Of a stretch of DNA of 64,000 nucleotides, positions 20,600 through 32,369 are shown piece after piece. The position numbers were made by a program, and so were the translations under genes. How positions within the stretch are numbered: the first letter of the stretch is position 1; every line of letters begins with the position of its first letter. Location: NCBI GenBank assembly GCA_963682025.1, contig OY821519.1, forward strand, positions 102,854,585-102,918,584. The letters are read 5' to 3'. The notes below the pieces were generated by a model. That model was given only the letters and a program-made list of their open reading frames with translations. It was not told where the DNA came from and did no database searches. This stretch comes from Cordilura impudica (lineage: Eukaryota > Arthropoda > Insecta > Diptera > Scathophagidae).

Positions 20600-23012
20600 T
20601 CTATAATTTTAAAAGGCTAGGTGATTTCTTGTGACCGATGTTTCGTTCTACGTTTTATGCCGATTTTAACCAACCGTATATTATTTGAAAGGTATTTCTT
20701 TTTAGCCGTTTTGCAGATTTACAGATTTTTAAATTTTTTTTCCTTTATTTTGCGTAAATTGCATTTAAAGTTGCTACTAACACATACATAAAATTATACA
20801 ATGCTGTGTGTGTTAATTAAATTCGTTAATGTGTTTGTACTAAAGATGAGTTTGTTTTTTGTGTTGATTTGTAAATTGGCTATAATAGATTAGCATATCT
20901 TTAGGGTCTTTATTTAATGAAAAAATAAAATTTCTTAGAATTTGCAATCGAATCTCGAGGACTGGAATTTGTCAGTATCTATAAATTGACTTTATTAATA
21001 GCACGATTAAAAATTAATTAATTGATATTTAAGTAGTAAAAGGTTAGTTTGAAAAGTAAAAATAGATGTGTTCAAAATGAATAAAAAACAAATAAGTAAA
21101 TTATGGTCTGTCTAGACCGACTATATGATATTCTATACCATGCGTTTAGAGATCCTATCTTTTATGCCCAACTAATTGGATATATAAAATAAGCATAAAC
21201 CAAATTTGGGTGGCATTGTTATTAATTTTTTTTCCTTTGAATATGAAAAAGTTCATATCGGATGCTATATTTATATGTGGCCTAGGTCGGAAAATGGACC
21301 GATCCTGACCATATTTGTAAGGTCACTTGTTTTTTGCAAAAACATATAGAAATCAAATTTGTGAAAAATCTGTGCAAAATTTTTGTTTTTGATAGAGTTA
21401 GGTGAAGCAGCTTTATAGTGGCCTATGACTAAGAATTGTCCTATAAGGTTTATTTTTTGACTACTGATTAATGGGTACAATTAACACACAGAATTCCAAT
21501 TTGATCGAGACCTATATGATAATTTGGATCATAAGGAAATTTAAGTCGATTTCGTCGGTGTCATTTGTATGGGGACTATGTCTGAACATATACCTATTTT
21601 ATATACCTATACCCAGTTTCAATAACGTTCATCAAATTTCATCAAAATATGTTCACATTTGCGACCTGCAAATTTGACTGCAAGGTCACATGAACACACA
21701 GACGGACAGACGGATAGACGGACGGACGGGCGGACATTGTTAAATCGACTCAGAAGTGATCGGTATAATAAAAGGTGGGTCCAGGTCAAATATTTTTGAT
21801 AGTTAGAAACATCAGCACAAAGTCATTATACCCCGAGCACATAGTGGTATAGTGTATATTATCCCATAAAACCAAGTTCTTATTATACTTCCCTTCTTTG
21901 TAAATTAAGTTTGCCGTATCGATTCAGTCTTATTCAAAAATTTTAAATTCTAGAGCCAAAATTTTTTTTTGCAATTTAAAAAAAAATATTTTTCGTCGTC
22001 GCCACACTCTGGCTGCAAAAGATCAGCTCGATTGGATCACGGAATAAGGGTTGAAAATCAATCCAAAGTTGTTTCGGCAGATAAGCAGACACTACGAGTT
22101 GAAATAAAGGAGGTTAGAAACTAACCTATTAAATTTTTATTGTACTCCCTTTATTTGTAAATTAATTTACCATTATGCAATTAAGTACTTGATTTTTCAA
22201 AAATTTTTTCAAAAACAATTGTTAGATAATTTTTGTCAAAACACGAGTTTGCTTGGAAAGAATCAGCTCGATTGAACCGCGGGCAAAAAGTTTAAAATCG
22301 ATCCAAATTTTTGTCGGCAAGCAGACAAGCAGAGACTACGAGTTAATATAAAGGGATTTGAAGAGGGATTAAGCGCGACCCGAACCAATGTCACCAAAAC
22401 CAAGTTTAGCATCAAAATATTTAGAGCAGTAACATAGTGTAACACATATTCCGTGGATGAGGGGGGTAAGAGATTCCAAGTCAGCGTGAAAGTACTAGGC
22501 GAGAATAGTAAGACCTCCAAAGAGATTATGTTTTTTTGATTCGTTTTTCAGCTATAACTCAGGAACCATTGATGATTTCTTATTACATTATTTAGTTAAA
22601 TTATAGCTAAGTTTTATTATTATTTTAATACTTAAATATGTTATATTAATATTTATTAATTCCAGCCCCTCGAAATTCGAGCGCAAATTCTAGGAAATTT
22701 TATTGTTTCATTACATAAAGACCCTAAAAGTATGCAATTCACAAATCAATACAAAAAACAAACTCATTTTTATTACAAACACATTAACAAATTTAATAAA
22801 CACACACATATCGTTGCATAATTTTAGGTATGTGTTAGTAGCACCTTTAAATGCAATTTACTCAAAATAAAGAAAAAAATTTAAAAATCTGTAAATCTGC
22901 GAAACGGCTAAAAATAAATACCTTTCAAATAATATACGTTTGGTCAAAATCGAGATAAAATGGTAGAACAAAACATCAGTCATAAGGAATCGCCTAGCCT
23001 ACTAATATTACA
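20600..23012. mobile_element. Long-TIR element, family E (about 2.4 kb), with nested HINE
   Basis: Inverted arms of about 350-370 bp lie at about 20,600-20,968 and 22,662-23,012. Outer ends share GGCTAGGYGATTYCTTRTG and inner ends share TAGAATTTGC..TCGAATYTCGAGG. The interior holds HINE-like copy 4 and a tandem pair of about 250 bp (21,905-22,140 and 22,153-22,375) sharing ATCAGCTCGATTG and GACACTACGAGTT-like blocks. No transposase is seen inside, so it is non-autonomous or gutted. A further single arm lies at 30,998-31,395. Confidence 0.75.
21089..21862 (-). mobile_element. HINE-like element, copy 4
   Basis: Begins CAAATAAGTAAATTATGGTC with a partly decayed hairpin, then ATACCATGCGTTTAGAGATCC. 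It contains a (GGAC)n run at about 21,700-21,735 and ends TATACCCCGAGCACATAGTGG. It is inserted inside the long-TIR element of 20.6-23.0 kb. Confidence 0.8.
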
Positions 23013-23114
23013 GATTGTATTAAATCTTAAAGTATTATATGTATTTATAAAATGATGCTAACAAAATTACAATGAAGAGTTAAGTATATACAATTATTTT
23101 TCATTAAACATGCA

Positions 23115-23912
23115 AATTTTAAATTATTTCCCCCGTTATTTTGGCCCATTCTTCTTTTAGAGCAATTCTCATTTGGTGCTTTTTATAAATTTTCCGGTTT
23201 TTTTTAATATTTTTACTCCGCAATTCCTCAAATATGTCTTATGGGGTTAATATCGGGGCTTTCGGGTGAGTCTCGGTCAATTTTGGGATATGGTGAAAGA
23301 TCTGTAGATTTGTATTCAGGATCATTACTTATTTTGTGTGACACTTAGCTAACGATTTCTCAGCATAAATTTTATGGTTCGGTATGCTATACGTTCTCAT
23401 TCATAACAGAATATTTTAGGCTTTTCTTTCGTGCATCTCAGTGTTTTGCTTTCTCCATAATTTAATCTCTACGTCCGATTTAAGTACGTTATATTTACTC
23501 TCTCCCGTAAAGATGACATGATTCCTGTGCCATAAACTATGATTATGGTTGCTTTTGGCATACTCTAAACTTTTTTTTTTATTATGTGTCTTCGATATAA
23601 GCGGCTTTCAGTTTTATTATATTATAATCTGAATCCTGCTTCGAACACTCTGAGAAAAAGCCCGAAGCTTATGCTGGTGTTGGATTCTGTTTGCCTTTCG
23701 GACGATAGATTATTTTTCACGTTAAGTAGCTGCTGTTGGCCTACCGTATTTTGCTTTATTTGCATACTTGCAAATCCCTAAATTATTGTTTATACTGTAC
23801 TGCCAAGGCTCTGAGCTGTTTCAGCAATTTCTTTATACGAATATCCTTTCTGTACCAAGTTAATTATTATTTCCATCCCTTGCTTGGTAGATTCCTTTTA
23901 TGTACGACCCAT
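23115..23912 (-). pseudogene. Tc1-type transposase pseudogene
   Basis: The minus strand starts MGRT at 23,912 with a helix-turn-helix-like segment (QGMEIIINLVQKGYSYKEIA). It ends with SPESPDINPIRHI at about 23,235-23,275, matching the Tc1 motif SPDLNPIENLWG. The Glu that would be the third catalytic residue of DD34E is Arg here. Stops are frequent and the middle DNDPKH region is decayed. The terminal inverted repeats were not identified. Confidence 0.75.
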
Positions 23913-24133
23913 CTTCTAATTTTCTACCTGTTTTTCTGAAAACAGAAAGCTCCTGCAAATACTTTCTTCAACAAATCGAATTGTTATTAACAAAAATTTT
24001 AGGAAGTGTGAAACAGGCGGAAACTTTATCGTTGATAAAATTTGAATTTCTGGATTCTAAATAACACAAATGCCTTTTAAAATAAAAATAAATATCTCTT
24101 CGCTGTATATTTTAGAGACAATTTACATAACAA

Positions 24134-24206
24134 AGGCTTAGCTGAAATGGTAAGGCGTTAACTCCAAGACTTTGAGGTCCAGCTATCGAATCCTGGTTGG
24201 GGCGGA
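24134..24206 (+). ncRNA. tRNA-derived SINE head or tRNA-like relic
   Basis: TTAGCTGAAATGGTAAGGCG resembles a Pol III A box (TRGCNNAGTGG) and GCTATCGAATCC resembles a B box (GGTTCGANNCC) about 45 bases later. An A-rich stretch follows. The acceptor arms do not pair well, so a functional tRNA is unlikely. Confidence 0.45.
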
Positions 24207-24254
24207 ACAAAATAAAAAAATAGAAGCGAAAAAGGTAAGATATAATTAAAAGAA

Positions 24255-24390
24255 AACAGCCAGAAAAACGGGCAACCGGGTGGACTGATGGAGATAGCTA
24301 AATCGACTAAGAAAGTGAGTCTGGGTCGATCGATATAATTAAAGACGGGTCTAAGTCAAATATTTTTCGTAGTTAAAAACAACAGCTTAA
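24255..24390 (-). repeat. HINE-like fragment
   Basis: GGTGGACTGATGGAGATAGC, AAATCGACTAAGAAAGTGAG and GTCTAAGTCAAATATTTTTC correspond to the end of a minus-oriented HINE-like copy (GGACATNGTTAAATCGACTC, GGTCTAGGTCAAATATTTTT). Confidence 0.55.
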
Positions 24391-24444
24391 ACTAAGAGTA
24401 GAACTTAAAAAATATTTTTTTTTTGTGCATGTGAACATGTCAAA

Positions 24445-27270
24445 TTAGGGTGGCCCTTAATAAAAAAAGTGTTGAAACTCTCGATCTCGCCCCATAGAAA
24501 TATGCGAATAGCAAACAAACTGAGAAATACAAAGTTTTGGGCCAATCAAAAAATATTTGGTCGTGCCTCAACGCGATTGAAAATTTCAAGTGTGTTTATA
24601 TGGGAAAATATGACTTTTTCAGATTTTACGAAGATTTCGTTCTATAGATTAATTTTTCCGGCAAGTTGTTGTATAATTCGGGATCAGTATTAAATTAGCC
24701 TTTCAAAAAGCTATTAAACTTCAAAATCAAATAAAATCTCGCCAAGAAATAGCAAATGCCCCAGACTACTTTTGTGCTAAAAAACCTAGCTCATGAAATT
24801 TGATGGCATTTTTTTCAAATTTGAGAAATTAATTAAAGCCATAATTTCTTTGTGGTCTCTATACCTATAAGTACTTAGATGTGAAGTATTCTTTTATTAC
24901 CACGTTGTTAACCTATTGTGCATTGAGACCGAAAATGGGAAATTTTTTGATAAAATTTTGAAAACTCCTTTTTCAAATTTTAAAAAATTTTCTTTAACAA
25001 ATTTAAAAAATTGGACCTAAAACTTTAAGGTTTTGTTAAATGCATGTTGCAAATTAACTGTGTGCATTTTTATGAAAAGCCTTATGCCAGAATTTTTTTG
25101 ACAAGGATTTTATTTTTGCGGATTTCGAGAAAAATGGGATTTTAGAAAAATATTCTGTAAATGTACTTTTTCTAAATACTTTGTATTAAAAATTCTTCAC
25201 TTTGCTGATTTTAATTGTTATATTTTATGATAATAGCCAAGGGTTTCGAAAAAAAATAATATGACCCCATTAACCCATTGCAATTGGGGTCATATAAGAC
25301 CCTAAGCTAATAAAAGACAATTTAAAAAAAAAATTCAAATATTTTGCAAGTTCTGTTGAATTTTTAGATGGGATGCTTTAAATATAATAGCCAAATGTGT
25401 AGAACTTCCGCTCCTAAAATTTGGGATAAATACAAGAACGTTAACCCATTATTCGCCAAGGCCAGCTTTGGTTTTTAAGATATTTTTAAATAAAAATGAC
25501 TGAAAACGAGTTTTTCTGTTAAACTCGATGAAACCACTATTTAGAATTTAAGAAAAATAATTCGGTCAATTTTTTATTTATTTAACCCTTAAGTGCTCCT
25601 GGGATCAAAATAATCCATTGTGAAATTTCTTTGGTGCAATTATCTGATTATTGCTCGCGAATATAAATTAAAATATCTTTTAACGAATTTTGTTATAAAT
25701 TTATTTTATGTATAAAAACAATCTAAATTTTTCTAAAAAAAATAAGAAGACCCACAAAGGACACAAAGCTAATAAAATAATATGAAATATAGAATTAATA
25801 TAATAATATAAAATTAAAGAAAATTAATACTTATTGCAAGTCGTAAGTGATTACATAAAACAATTTGAATCGCACACTAGATCATCCTTAAATATACCAA
25901 AATAAATAGAATTAATTACATATTTTATATTCTTTTGAATAAATTGTCTTTTATTAGCTTTGGGTTATTTGTGGCTCGTCTTATTTTATTTAGAAAAATA
26001 TAGATAATTTTTAAACATAAAATAATTTTCTAACAAAATTAGTTAAAAGTTGGTATAAATCATATTTGCAAAGATATTCCGCAACGGATTATTTTGATCC
26101 CAGGAGCACCGAAGGGTTAAATAAATAAAAATTTACCGAATTATTTTTCTTAAATTCGAAATAGTGGTTTCATTGAGTTTGATAGGAAACTCGTTTTCGG
26201 TAATTTTTATTTCAAAATATCTTAAAATCCAAAGTTGGAATTGACAAATAATGGGTTAGCGTTCTCGTATTTATCCCAAATGTCGGGAATGGAAGGTCTA
26301 CACATTTGGTTGTTATATTTCCAGCATAGCATCTAAAATTTCAGCAGCACTTACAAAATATTTGAATTTTTTGAATAAATTGTCTTTTATTAGCTTAGGG
26401 TCATATGTGACCCCAATTGCAAAAGGGTTAATGGGGTCATATTAGTTTTTTCCGAGACCCTTGGCTATTAGGATAAAATATAACATTTAAAATCAGAAAA
26501 GTGATGAATTTTTGATGCAAAGTATTTAGAAAGAGTACATTTACAGAATATTTTTCTAAAATCCCATTTTTCTCGAAATCCGCAAAAAAAAACCTTGTCA
26601 AAAAAATTCTGGCATAAGGATTTTCTTAAAAATGCACACAGTTAATTTACAACATGTATTTAACAAAACTTTAAAGTTTTAGATCGAATTTTTTAAAATT
26701 GTTGAAGAAAGTTTTTTAAAACTTGACAAAGGAGTTTTCAAAATTTTATCAAAAAATTTCCCATTTTCGGTCTCAATGCACAATAGGTTAACAACGTGGT
26801 AATAAAAGAATACTTCATATCTAAGTACCTATAGGTAAAGAGACCAAAAGGAAATTATGGCTTTAATTAATTTCTCAAAGTTGAAAAAAATGCCATCAAA
26901 TTTCATGAGCTAGGTTTTTTTTAACACAAAAGTGGTCTGGGGCATTTGCTATTTCTTGGAGAGGTTTTATTCGATTTTGAAGTGTTACAGCTTTTTTAAA
27001 GGCTAATTTAATACTGATCCCGAATTATATAACAACTTGCCGAAAAGCGTAAGCTATAGAACGAAATTTTCCTATAATATAAAAAAAGTCATATTTTCCC
27101 CATATAAACACACTTGAAATTTTCAATCGCGTTGAGGCACGACTAATTGTTTTTTTTGGTTGGCCCAAAACTTTGTATTTCTCAGTTTTTTTGCTATTCG
27201 CATATTTCTAGGGGGTGAGACCGAGAATTCGAACACTTTTTTCCCTCCATATAATGAAGAGCCACCCTAA
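24445..27270. mobile_element. Palindromic fold-back element, 2.8 kb
   Basis: The whole stretch is a long inverted repeat. It starts TTAGGGTGGC and ends GCCACCCTAA. Paired landmarks include CGTGCCTCAACGCGATTGAA (about 24,563) with TTCAATCGCGTTGAGGCACG (about 27,122), and GTGCTCCTGGGATCAAAATA (about 25,595) with TATTTTGATCCCAGGAGCAC (about 26,092). Each arm is about 1.35 kb with low divergence, and the loop near 25,855 is roughly 100-150 bp. No open frame longer than about 75 codons is present. The flanks (ATGTCAAA and ATGTCCAT) might be a decayed target duplication. Confidence 0.85.
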
Positions 27271-28344
27271 TGTCCATATATGATCATATACGGGAATGAA
27301 TGAGCAGATATGACAATAAGTCCTCAATTTTCGCATCAAAGTAATATATGAACCGATATATACATATGATAATACATTCTCATATATGACCATTTTCACC
27401 TGGAATGCCTACATATTTTTAACATTATATTGTGTCCATCTTCAAAATGTACAATAATACCTAAATCTTTATTTTGCAATTGATCTTACAAACTTTGATG
27501 ATTTCTAAAATGGATTGATTTACGGACATTAATTACTTCTTTAATAGGAAACAACATCACATATTTAATCTTATTCCTTTTTGGGTTTAACACTCTCCTT
27601 CGTTAAAATAAATAAATCTTTTATTACGAAAAAAATTAACTCCAAATGCCTTGGACGAATTTCAATTCAATTTAAATCTATGGATCCCAACATATTCTTA
27701 TTTAAATTATTAAAAACAAAACAGAAAAGATAAAAGGATTCCAAGAATACAAATTTTATTTATTAAGGATTATTTTCGTTATAAAATATTTAGAACTTAA
27801 AACACGATAAAGTAAATAGCTACATAAGAAAAAAGTCATTACAAAATTGGAAAAAAGATTAGTATTGCTTTATCCTAATAAAAAATTTTCTACGAAGGAA
27901 AATCTTATATTTATTATACATTTCATGTAATGTTATTGCATTCAAAGTAAAAACTAGTACTAAGTATAAATTGTGATGGATTATGAACTGTGTTGTTCAT
28001 GACAGGAGAACTTAATCTTCTATGAGAATTAGAAATTATTAAAAACTGCATTATTGCCATTTAATATTATCATTTGTAGCAAGTGATGGTCAACTTAGCG
28101 CTTTTCGCAAAAGTTTTAGTAATTTGTCATGACCGTTTTGATAAAAGGCTCTTTCCGTTTTCCTTTTTTTGAATGATAAACAAAAGACGAAACGATTTAC
28201 AAGCAGAATAATCGTACTTAAGGAAAAATTGGATATACTGTGCACTTATTGAAATTTGCTTACAGTTATAGTTTTGAAAAGTCCTGTTTTGACAGTAATA
28301 TTGTAGAATCGATCAAAAGATAATTCAATAAGAGTTAAACTGTC
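27271..28344. other. AT-rich DNA, nothing recognised
   Basis: No coding similarity or repeat structure is recognised in this stretch. Confidence 0.45.
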
Positions 28345-28919
28345 ATCTTATATAAAAAAATGGAGTTGTCTATGTTTTTGTTTTGTGTCTGTTTGTTTGT
28401 TTGTGGTTTATGGGAGACTACACCACTGGACCGATCGTCTTGAAATTTTTACAGTAGGTAATTGCCTATCCGGAAGGAAAAATAGGCTATATTTTTTTTT
28501 TGATTTCTGAAGTGGGCGTGGCACCTCCCACACAAAGTGAATTTTTAACATCTAACTTTTACATATAATATCTGGAGCAGTACTACAGCAAGAGCTCTGA
28601 AACTATACACGTATACATATTTAAATAATTCGAAGACTTGCGTGATCGGACCAATGAGCATGGTACCCACCATACAAAGTAAATAGAGTACTGTAATAGA
28701 TAAAGTCTTGAGACTTTGTGTGAGTTCATAATTTATCAACGTTAGTAAAGAAAAGAAAATGGGTGGAATCCGATCAGTGGGCGTGGTACCTACCATACAG
28801 AGTAAATATATAATGTCACATATATGAAGTACTGTAATAGCGAAAGCCTTGGACCTTTGTCTGAGTTCATGAGTTATTAATGTGAGTAGTCCCATAAAAA
28901 TCTTTGGGCACAATAAGTC
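28345..28919 (+). repeat. Non-coding repeat with GGGCGTGGC boxes, copy A
   Basis: Blocks such as AGTGGGCGTGGCACCTCCCA, CACAAAGTGAATTTTTAACA and ATAATATCTGGAGCAG recur within the region and again at 34,096-35,084. Both copies repeat a theme of CGGATC/GGACCAATGGGCGTGG followed by CATACAAAGTAAATATATAA. The region runs directly into the tandem array at 28,920. No coding capacity is supported. Confidence 0.6.
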
Positions 28920-29430
28920 TATGGACAAAGCTTCAGATCGATCGGATGATGGGAAGTGGGGTTTAAATCACTCCGTTACTGTGCGTAACTAAGCGTGACT
29001 ATGCGTGACTATGTCAAAGTTAATCCTTCTTCACAGCAAGTCTATCGACCAAGTTTCAGATCGATCGGATAAGGGGAAATTGGTTTCGAATCACTCCGTA
29101 ACTATGCGTGACTACGTCGAAGTTATTCCTTCTTTTCAGCAAATATATCGACCAAGTGACAGATTGATTGGATGAAGAGAAATCCGTGACTGTGCGTGAC
29201 TGTGCGTGACTAAGTCAAAGTTAATATATTTCACAACAAGTGTATGGAGCAAGGTTCAGATCGATCGGATGAGGGAAATGACATTTAGATCACTCCGTGA
29301 ATGTGCGTGACTGTGTGTGACTACCCCAAAATTAATCTGTATTCGCAGACTATTGGCTATTGTAGACTATTGGCCACGTTTTAGATCAATTGGCTAAGGG
29401 GAATGGGGTTGACCCACGACAGACAGACAG
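28920..29430 (-). repeat. Tandem repeat, GTGCGTGACT family, inverted copy
   Basis: Four to five units of about 100-125 bp, each with TTCAGATCGATCGGATNAGG, CACTCCGT and two to three GTGCGTGACTATGCGTGACT sub-repeats. The array ends at GACAGACAGACAG, then AAAGAGTTTTAAAA. It is the reverse complement of the family at 5,335-6,110, including the terminal (GACA)n/(GTCT)n run. Confidence 0.8.
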
Positions 29431-29570
29431 AAAGAGTTTTAAAAAAAATTTTCAAAAGTAAAAAAATAAGTCAAAGAGTACAAAAATTGTCTTAACAATT
29501 TACAACTAAGTAAATGGAAAAATCGAGGGAGATTTGAATTACACAGTACAACATTTTTCAGCTTACTGAT

Positions 29571-30674
29571 TTGGGACTCAATTCTGAGAACTGCAACTGA
29601 AAGTAGCCCGAAAAATAAGAACTTCTGCATCATTAGTTTTGTCAAGTTGGCTGTCATTATAATTTAATGGCCATACGAATATTTTTGCTCAAGGTGGACT
29701 TCTATCACTTTTTGTATATTTTAACACGGTTATAACTCGCTAAACGTATGGAATATCTCTTTTGTGTCTGAAACAAAGTTAGATATTTAATGGGATAAAG
29801 AAAAGCTCAACAACCCTACCGGAAAAAAGTGCATCCAGTGCCTAAAAAATCGCAAAAATACCCATTTCCACCTTGATACCTTTTTGACACAATGACCTCA
29901 GGAATCGGACGAACAATGAAAGAGGTTCCACCAGGTGACCATGCCAATGGAACAGCGATTCAAAGGCAAAAAAATTAGATGCATTGCTTGCGGAGGTTTG
30001 TTGATGGAGTTATAAAATTATGCAGTTTGAAGATGAAAGCACCGAAGATGAAGATGACACTGAAATTGGGGGACAAAATGAAGAAAACATGCGCTTAAAT
30101 ATTATGTTTAACTCGGATGATGATGCAGACTCAGACCATGAATATGAACAACCTACGAGGAAAACAAGATCATCAGAACCACAAGCGTCAACTTCAACGA
30201 GGACGGATATTGACAATAATTGAAAATGTTCTAATTTTTCGATGTAAGAATAGCTGTAATATGAATCGCAATTTTTATTTTCAAAATAAAGTTTGTGAAG
30301 AAAAACAAACAGCATATTTGTGGATTTGTAATCCAGTTATTTAGCACAAAGTGAAAATGGGGTAAAAATTGGGGGAAATGGGTATTTTTGCAATTTTTAA
30401 GGCACTGGGTGCACCTTTTTCGGGTAGATTTGTTCCGCTTTTTTTTCTCCTATTCAATATCTGCAATTTTGTTTCAGACGCAAAAGAGATATTCCGTACG
30501 GTTACCGAGTTATAACCGTGTTAAAATATACTAAAAGTGATAGAAGTCCACCTTGAGCAAAAATATTCGTATGGCCATTAAATTATAATGGCAGCCAACT
30601 TGACAAAACTAATGATGCAGAAGTTCTTATTTTTCGGGCTACTTTCAGTTGCAGTTCTCATAATTGAGTCCCAA
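29571..30674. mobile_element. Long-TIR element, 1.1 kb, with acidic ORF
   Basis: Arms of about 310 bp lie at 29,571-29,880 and 30,365-30,674. The outer ends are TTGGGACTCAATT and AATTGAGTCCCAA. The arms share CCATACGAATATTTTTGCTC and GGTGCACCTTTTTC-type blocks. Their high identity produces mirrored peptides starting MTANLTKL or MAANLTKL, which are not evidence of a gene. The 480-bp centre holds an acidic open frame and an AATAAA signal. The superfamily is unknown. Confidence 0.75.
30020..30223 (+). CDS. Small acidic ORF inside long-TIR element
   Basis: 67 codons starting MQFEDESTEDEDDTEIG, rich in Asp/Glu and Ser, followed by a Thr/Arg/Ser-rich tail. AATAAA follows at about 30,285, about 60 bases after the stop. 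Just upstream (about 29,940-30,011), in another frame, FKGKKIRCIACGGLLMEL contains a CxxC. The arrangement could be the last exons of a gene carried by the element. Acidic serine-rich stretches occur in several transposases, but no family can be named. Confidence 0.35.
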   Translation: MQFEDESTEDEDDTEIGGQNEENMRLNIMFNSDDDADSDHEYEQPTRKTRSSEPQASTSTRTDIDNN

Positions 30675-30676
30675 AA

Positions 30677-30977
30677 TCATGTGTTGTACTGTGTTATTTG
30701 GATTGATTGCACTGTTCAACATATTGCTTTTGGGCATTTTAGTGGAAATTTTATAGAAGTCTACGAGGTTTATTTCAATCAGAAAATAATTTCGAAACTT
30801 ACGCTTGAAATATCAAAAAATACAGATATAAAAAATAATTTGCTAAGAGCCATATTTGGAGAAATATGTTGGCGGATTGAGTACACATTCCAGGAAAAAG
30901 GCAATGTAGAAGACAACGGATCCCAGTTGGATATTGTTTGTGATTCAGATACTGATGGCAGTAATGGAAAAAAATAA
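30677..30977 (+). CDS. Unrecognised ORF between two repeat arms
   Basis: After the long-TIR element ends at 30,674, the open frame continues with IAFGHFSGNFIEVYEVYFNQ, then LTLEISKNTDIKNNLLRAIFGE, and a charged tail ending DSDTDGSNGKK. The composition looks protein-like. The apparent start at 30,588 lies inside the arm and is unlikely to be original. It ends just before the solo arm of family E at 30,998. No family is recognised. Confidence 0.3.
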
Positions 30978-30997
30978 ATCTATAATATTAATGGGCA

Positions 30998-31395
30998 AGG
31001 CGATTTCATGTGAGTGATATAAAAACTGTAGTTAATAACCGAGTTTGACCAACCTTATTTCATTTGAAAGGTATTTGTTTTTAGATGTCCACCAGATTTA
31101 CAGATTTTCACTGTCTGAAACCCTTTTTTAGAGTAATGCTCCTTTAACACATACATAGAATACATACTGCGTGTTGTTTATTATAAATATCAAAAGCTCT
31201 GCGTTGAATTGTGAATGGGATAAAATTAATTTATTTCTTTTTGTGTGTTCAACAAATATTTATAGTAAAAATTTATGATTGTGAACTGGCTAAAATTGAT
31301 TAGCTTTCCTTTAGGCTCTTATAAAATTATATATAAAATGAAGAAAAAAATAAAAGTTCATAGAATTTGCGCCCGAATTTCGAGGGCTGTTTTCT
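30998..31395 (+). repeat. Solo arm of long-TIR family E
   Basis: GGCAAGGCGATTTCATGTGA, CATTTGAAAGGTATTTGTTT, CAGATTTACAGATTTT and TAGAATTTGCGCCCGAATTT match in order the left arm at 20,600-20,968. The partner arm is not found downstream, so this is a truncated or solo arm. Confidence 0.75.
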
Positions 31396-32369
31396 GCTGG
31401 TTAATAATTTAAATGTTATTAGAAACAATCGTAATTTGTTTCGAAAAATATATAAAAATAAATCTCTAAATTAAAAACATTAAAACGCGGAACATTATAA
31501 TTTTTTAAATTCTTTAGCTTCAACTTTTGCCAATCTAAAAAGACAATAAAAATTAAATAAAAAGAACTGTTTAAAAATTACATTAGATTTAAAAACATAA
31601 ATTTAAAAAAATATACCTAACATTGTTAATATTGCATTGTTAATAAAAAAAATTAATCTTTTCAGTGATCGAATATGACCGGATGACGTTCTCGTCTTCG
31701 ACACCTCCTAGTAAAATTTCCTGCAGAATATATTCACGGAACATTTTAACCCATTAAATGCAGTTTTCAGTATGTTTTTTGATACTTATTGAAGAAGGGA
31801 CTTAAATTAGGTTTAAAATAATCTATAAAAAAATTTCTCTTAAAATTCAGTTGGAGACTTTTTAACTTAGAATCTAGTTAAATAGAAATATTACACTGCT
31901 TTTTGGGAGTTATTTAATACAGTGTTGTCGAAAAATTAAAATTTTAAACGGCCACAAAATTTGGCTGTGTCCTCAAAGACTATGGAGGTTTTACTATAAT
32001 AACCTAAAACAGTTGATCGGTATAAGAATCGTCCAATCCTAAGACCATGGCCATTATTTTGTTCTACCGTATTTGCAATGTTTATCCGTTTTTAGAATTA
32101 ATTAAATAAATAAATAGTTGATTGACTGAAATTCATTTTCAAGTTCAGAAAAACATCTCAATTCAATTCACTTTATTTTTAGATAATATTTACATTTTTG
32201 TACATTTATACTTTCTTTCTTAAGTGTTCAAGAATTTGTATTTTTCAACCTCAATATTAACATTATTTCATAAAATTATTTTGTATTTATTTTCATTATT
32301 TTTGTTCAAGGAGAAAATTTGCAAAAAACCTATTGAATATACTTAAAACTACTTATAACTACAGACTAG
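31396..32369. other. AT-rich DNA; possible LINE tail
   Basis: Nothing is clearly recognised. AATTAAATAAATAAATAG at about 32,098-32,116 looks like the AATAAAT-type tail seen after LINE relics at 1,050-1,080 and 20,450, so a decayed LINE 3' end may lie just upstream. Confidence 0.35.

Noticed and set aside
24134..24206. Functional tRNA gene
   Set aside because: A and B box similarity is present but acceptor and anticodon arms do not pair well, and an A-rich tail follows; a SINE or relic is likelier.
28545..28928. 127-codon reverse-strand frame
   Set aside because: Arises from the GGGCGTGGC-type repeat; its internal peptide repetition mirrors the DNA repeat and there is no domain.
29439..29657. 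Signal-peptide-like frame MTANLTKLMMQKFLFFGLLS and its twin at 30,588
   Set aside because: The two are the same sequence because they sit in inverted arms of one element. The similarity stops at the arm border, so it is not evidence of a secreted protein.
30020..30223. Assignment of the acidic ORF to piggyBac
   Set aside because: An acidic N-terminus alone is not diagnostic; no catalytic Asp region or TTAA flanks are seen.
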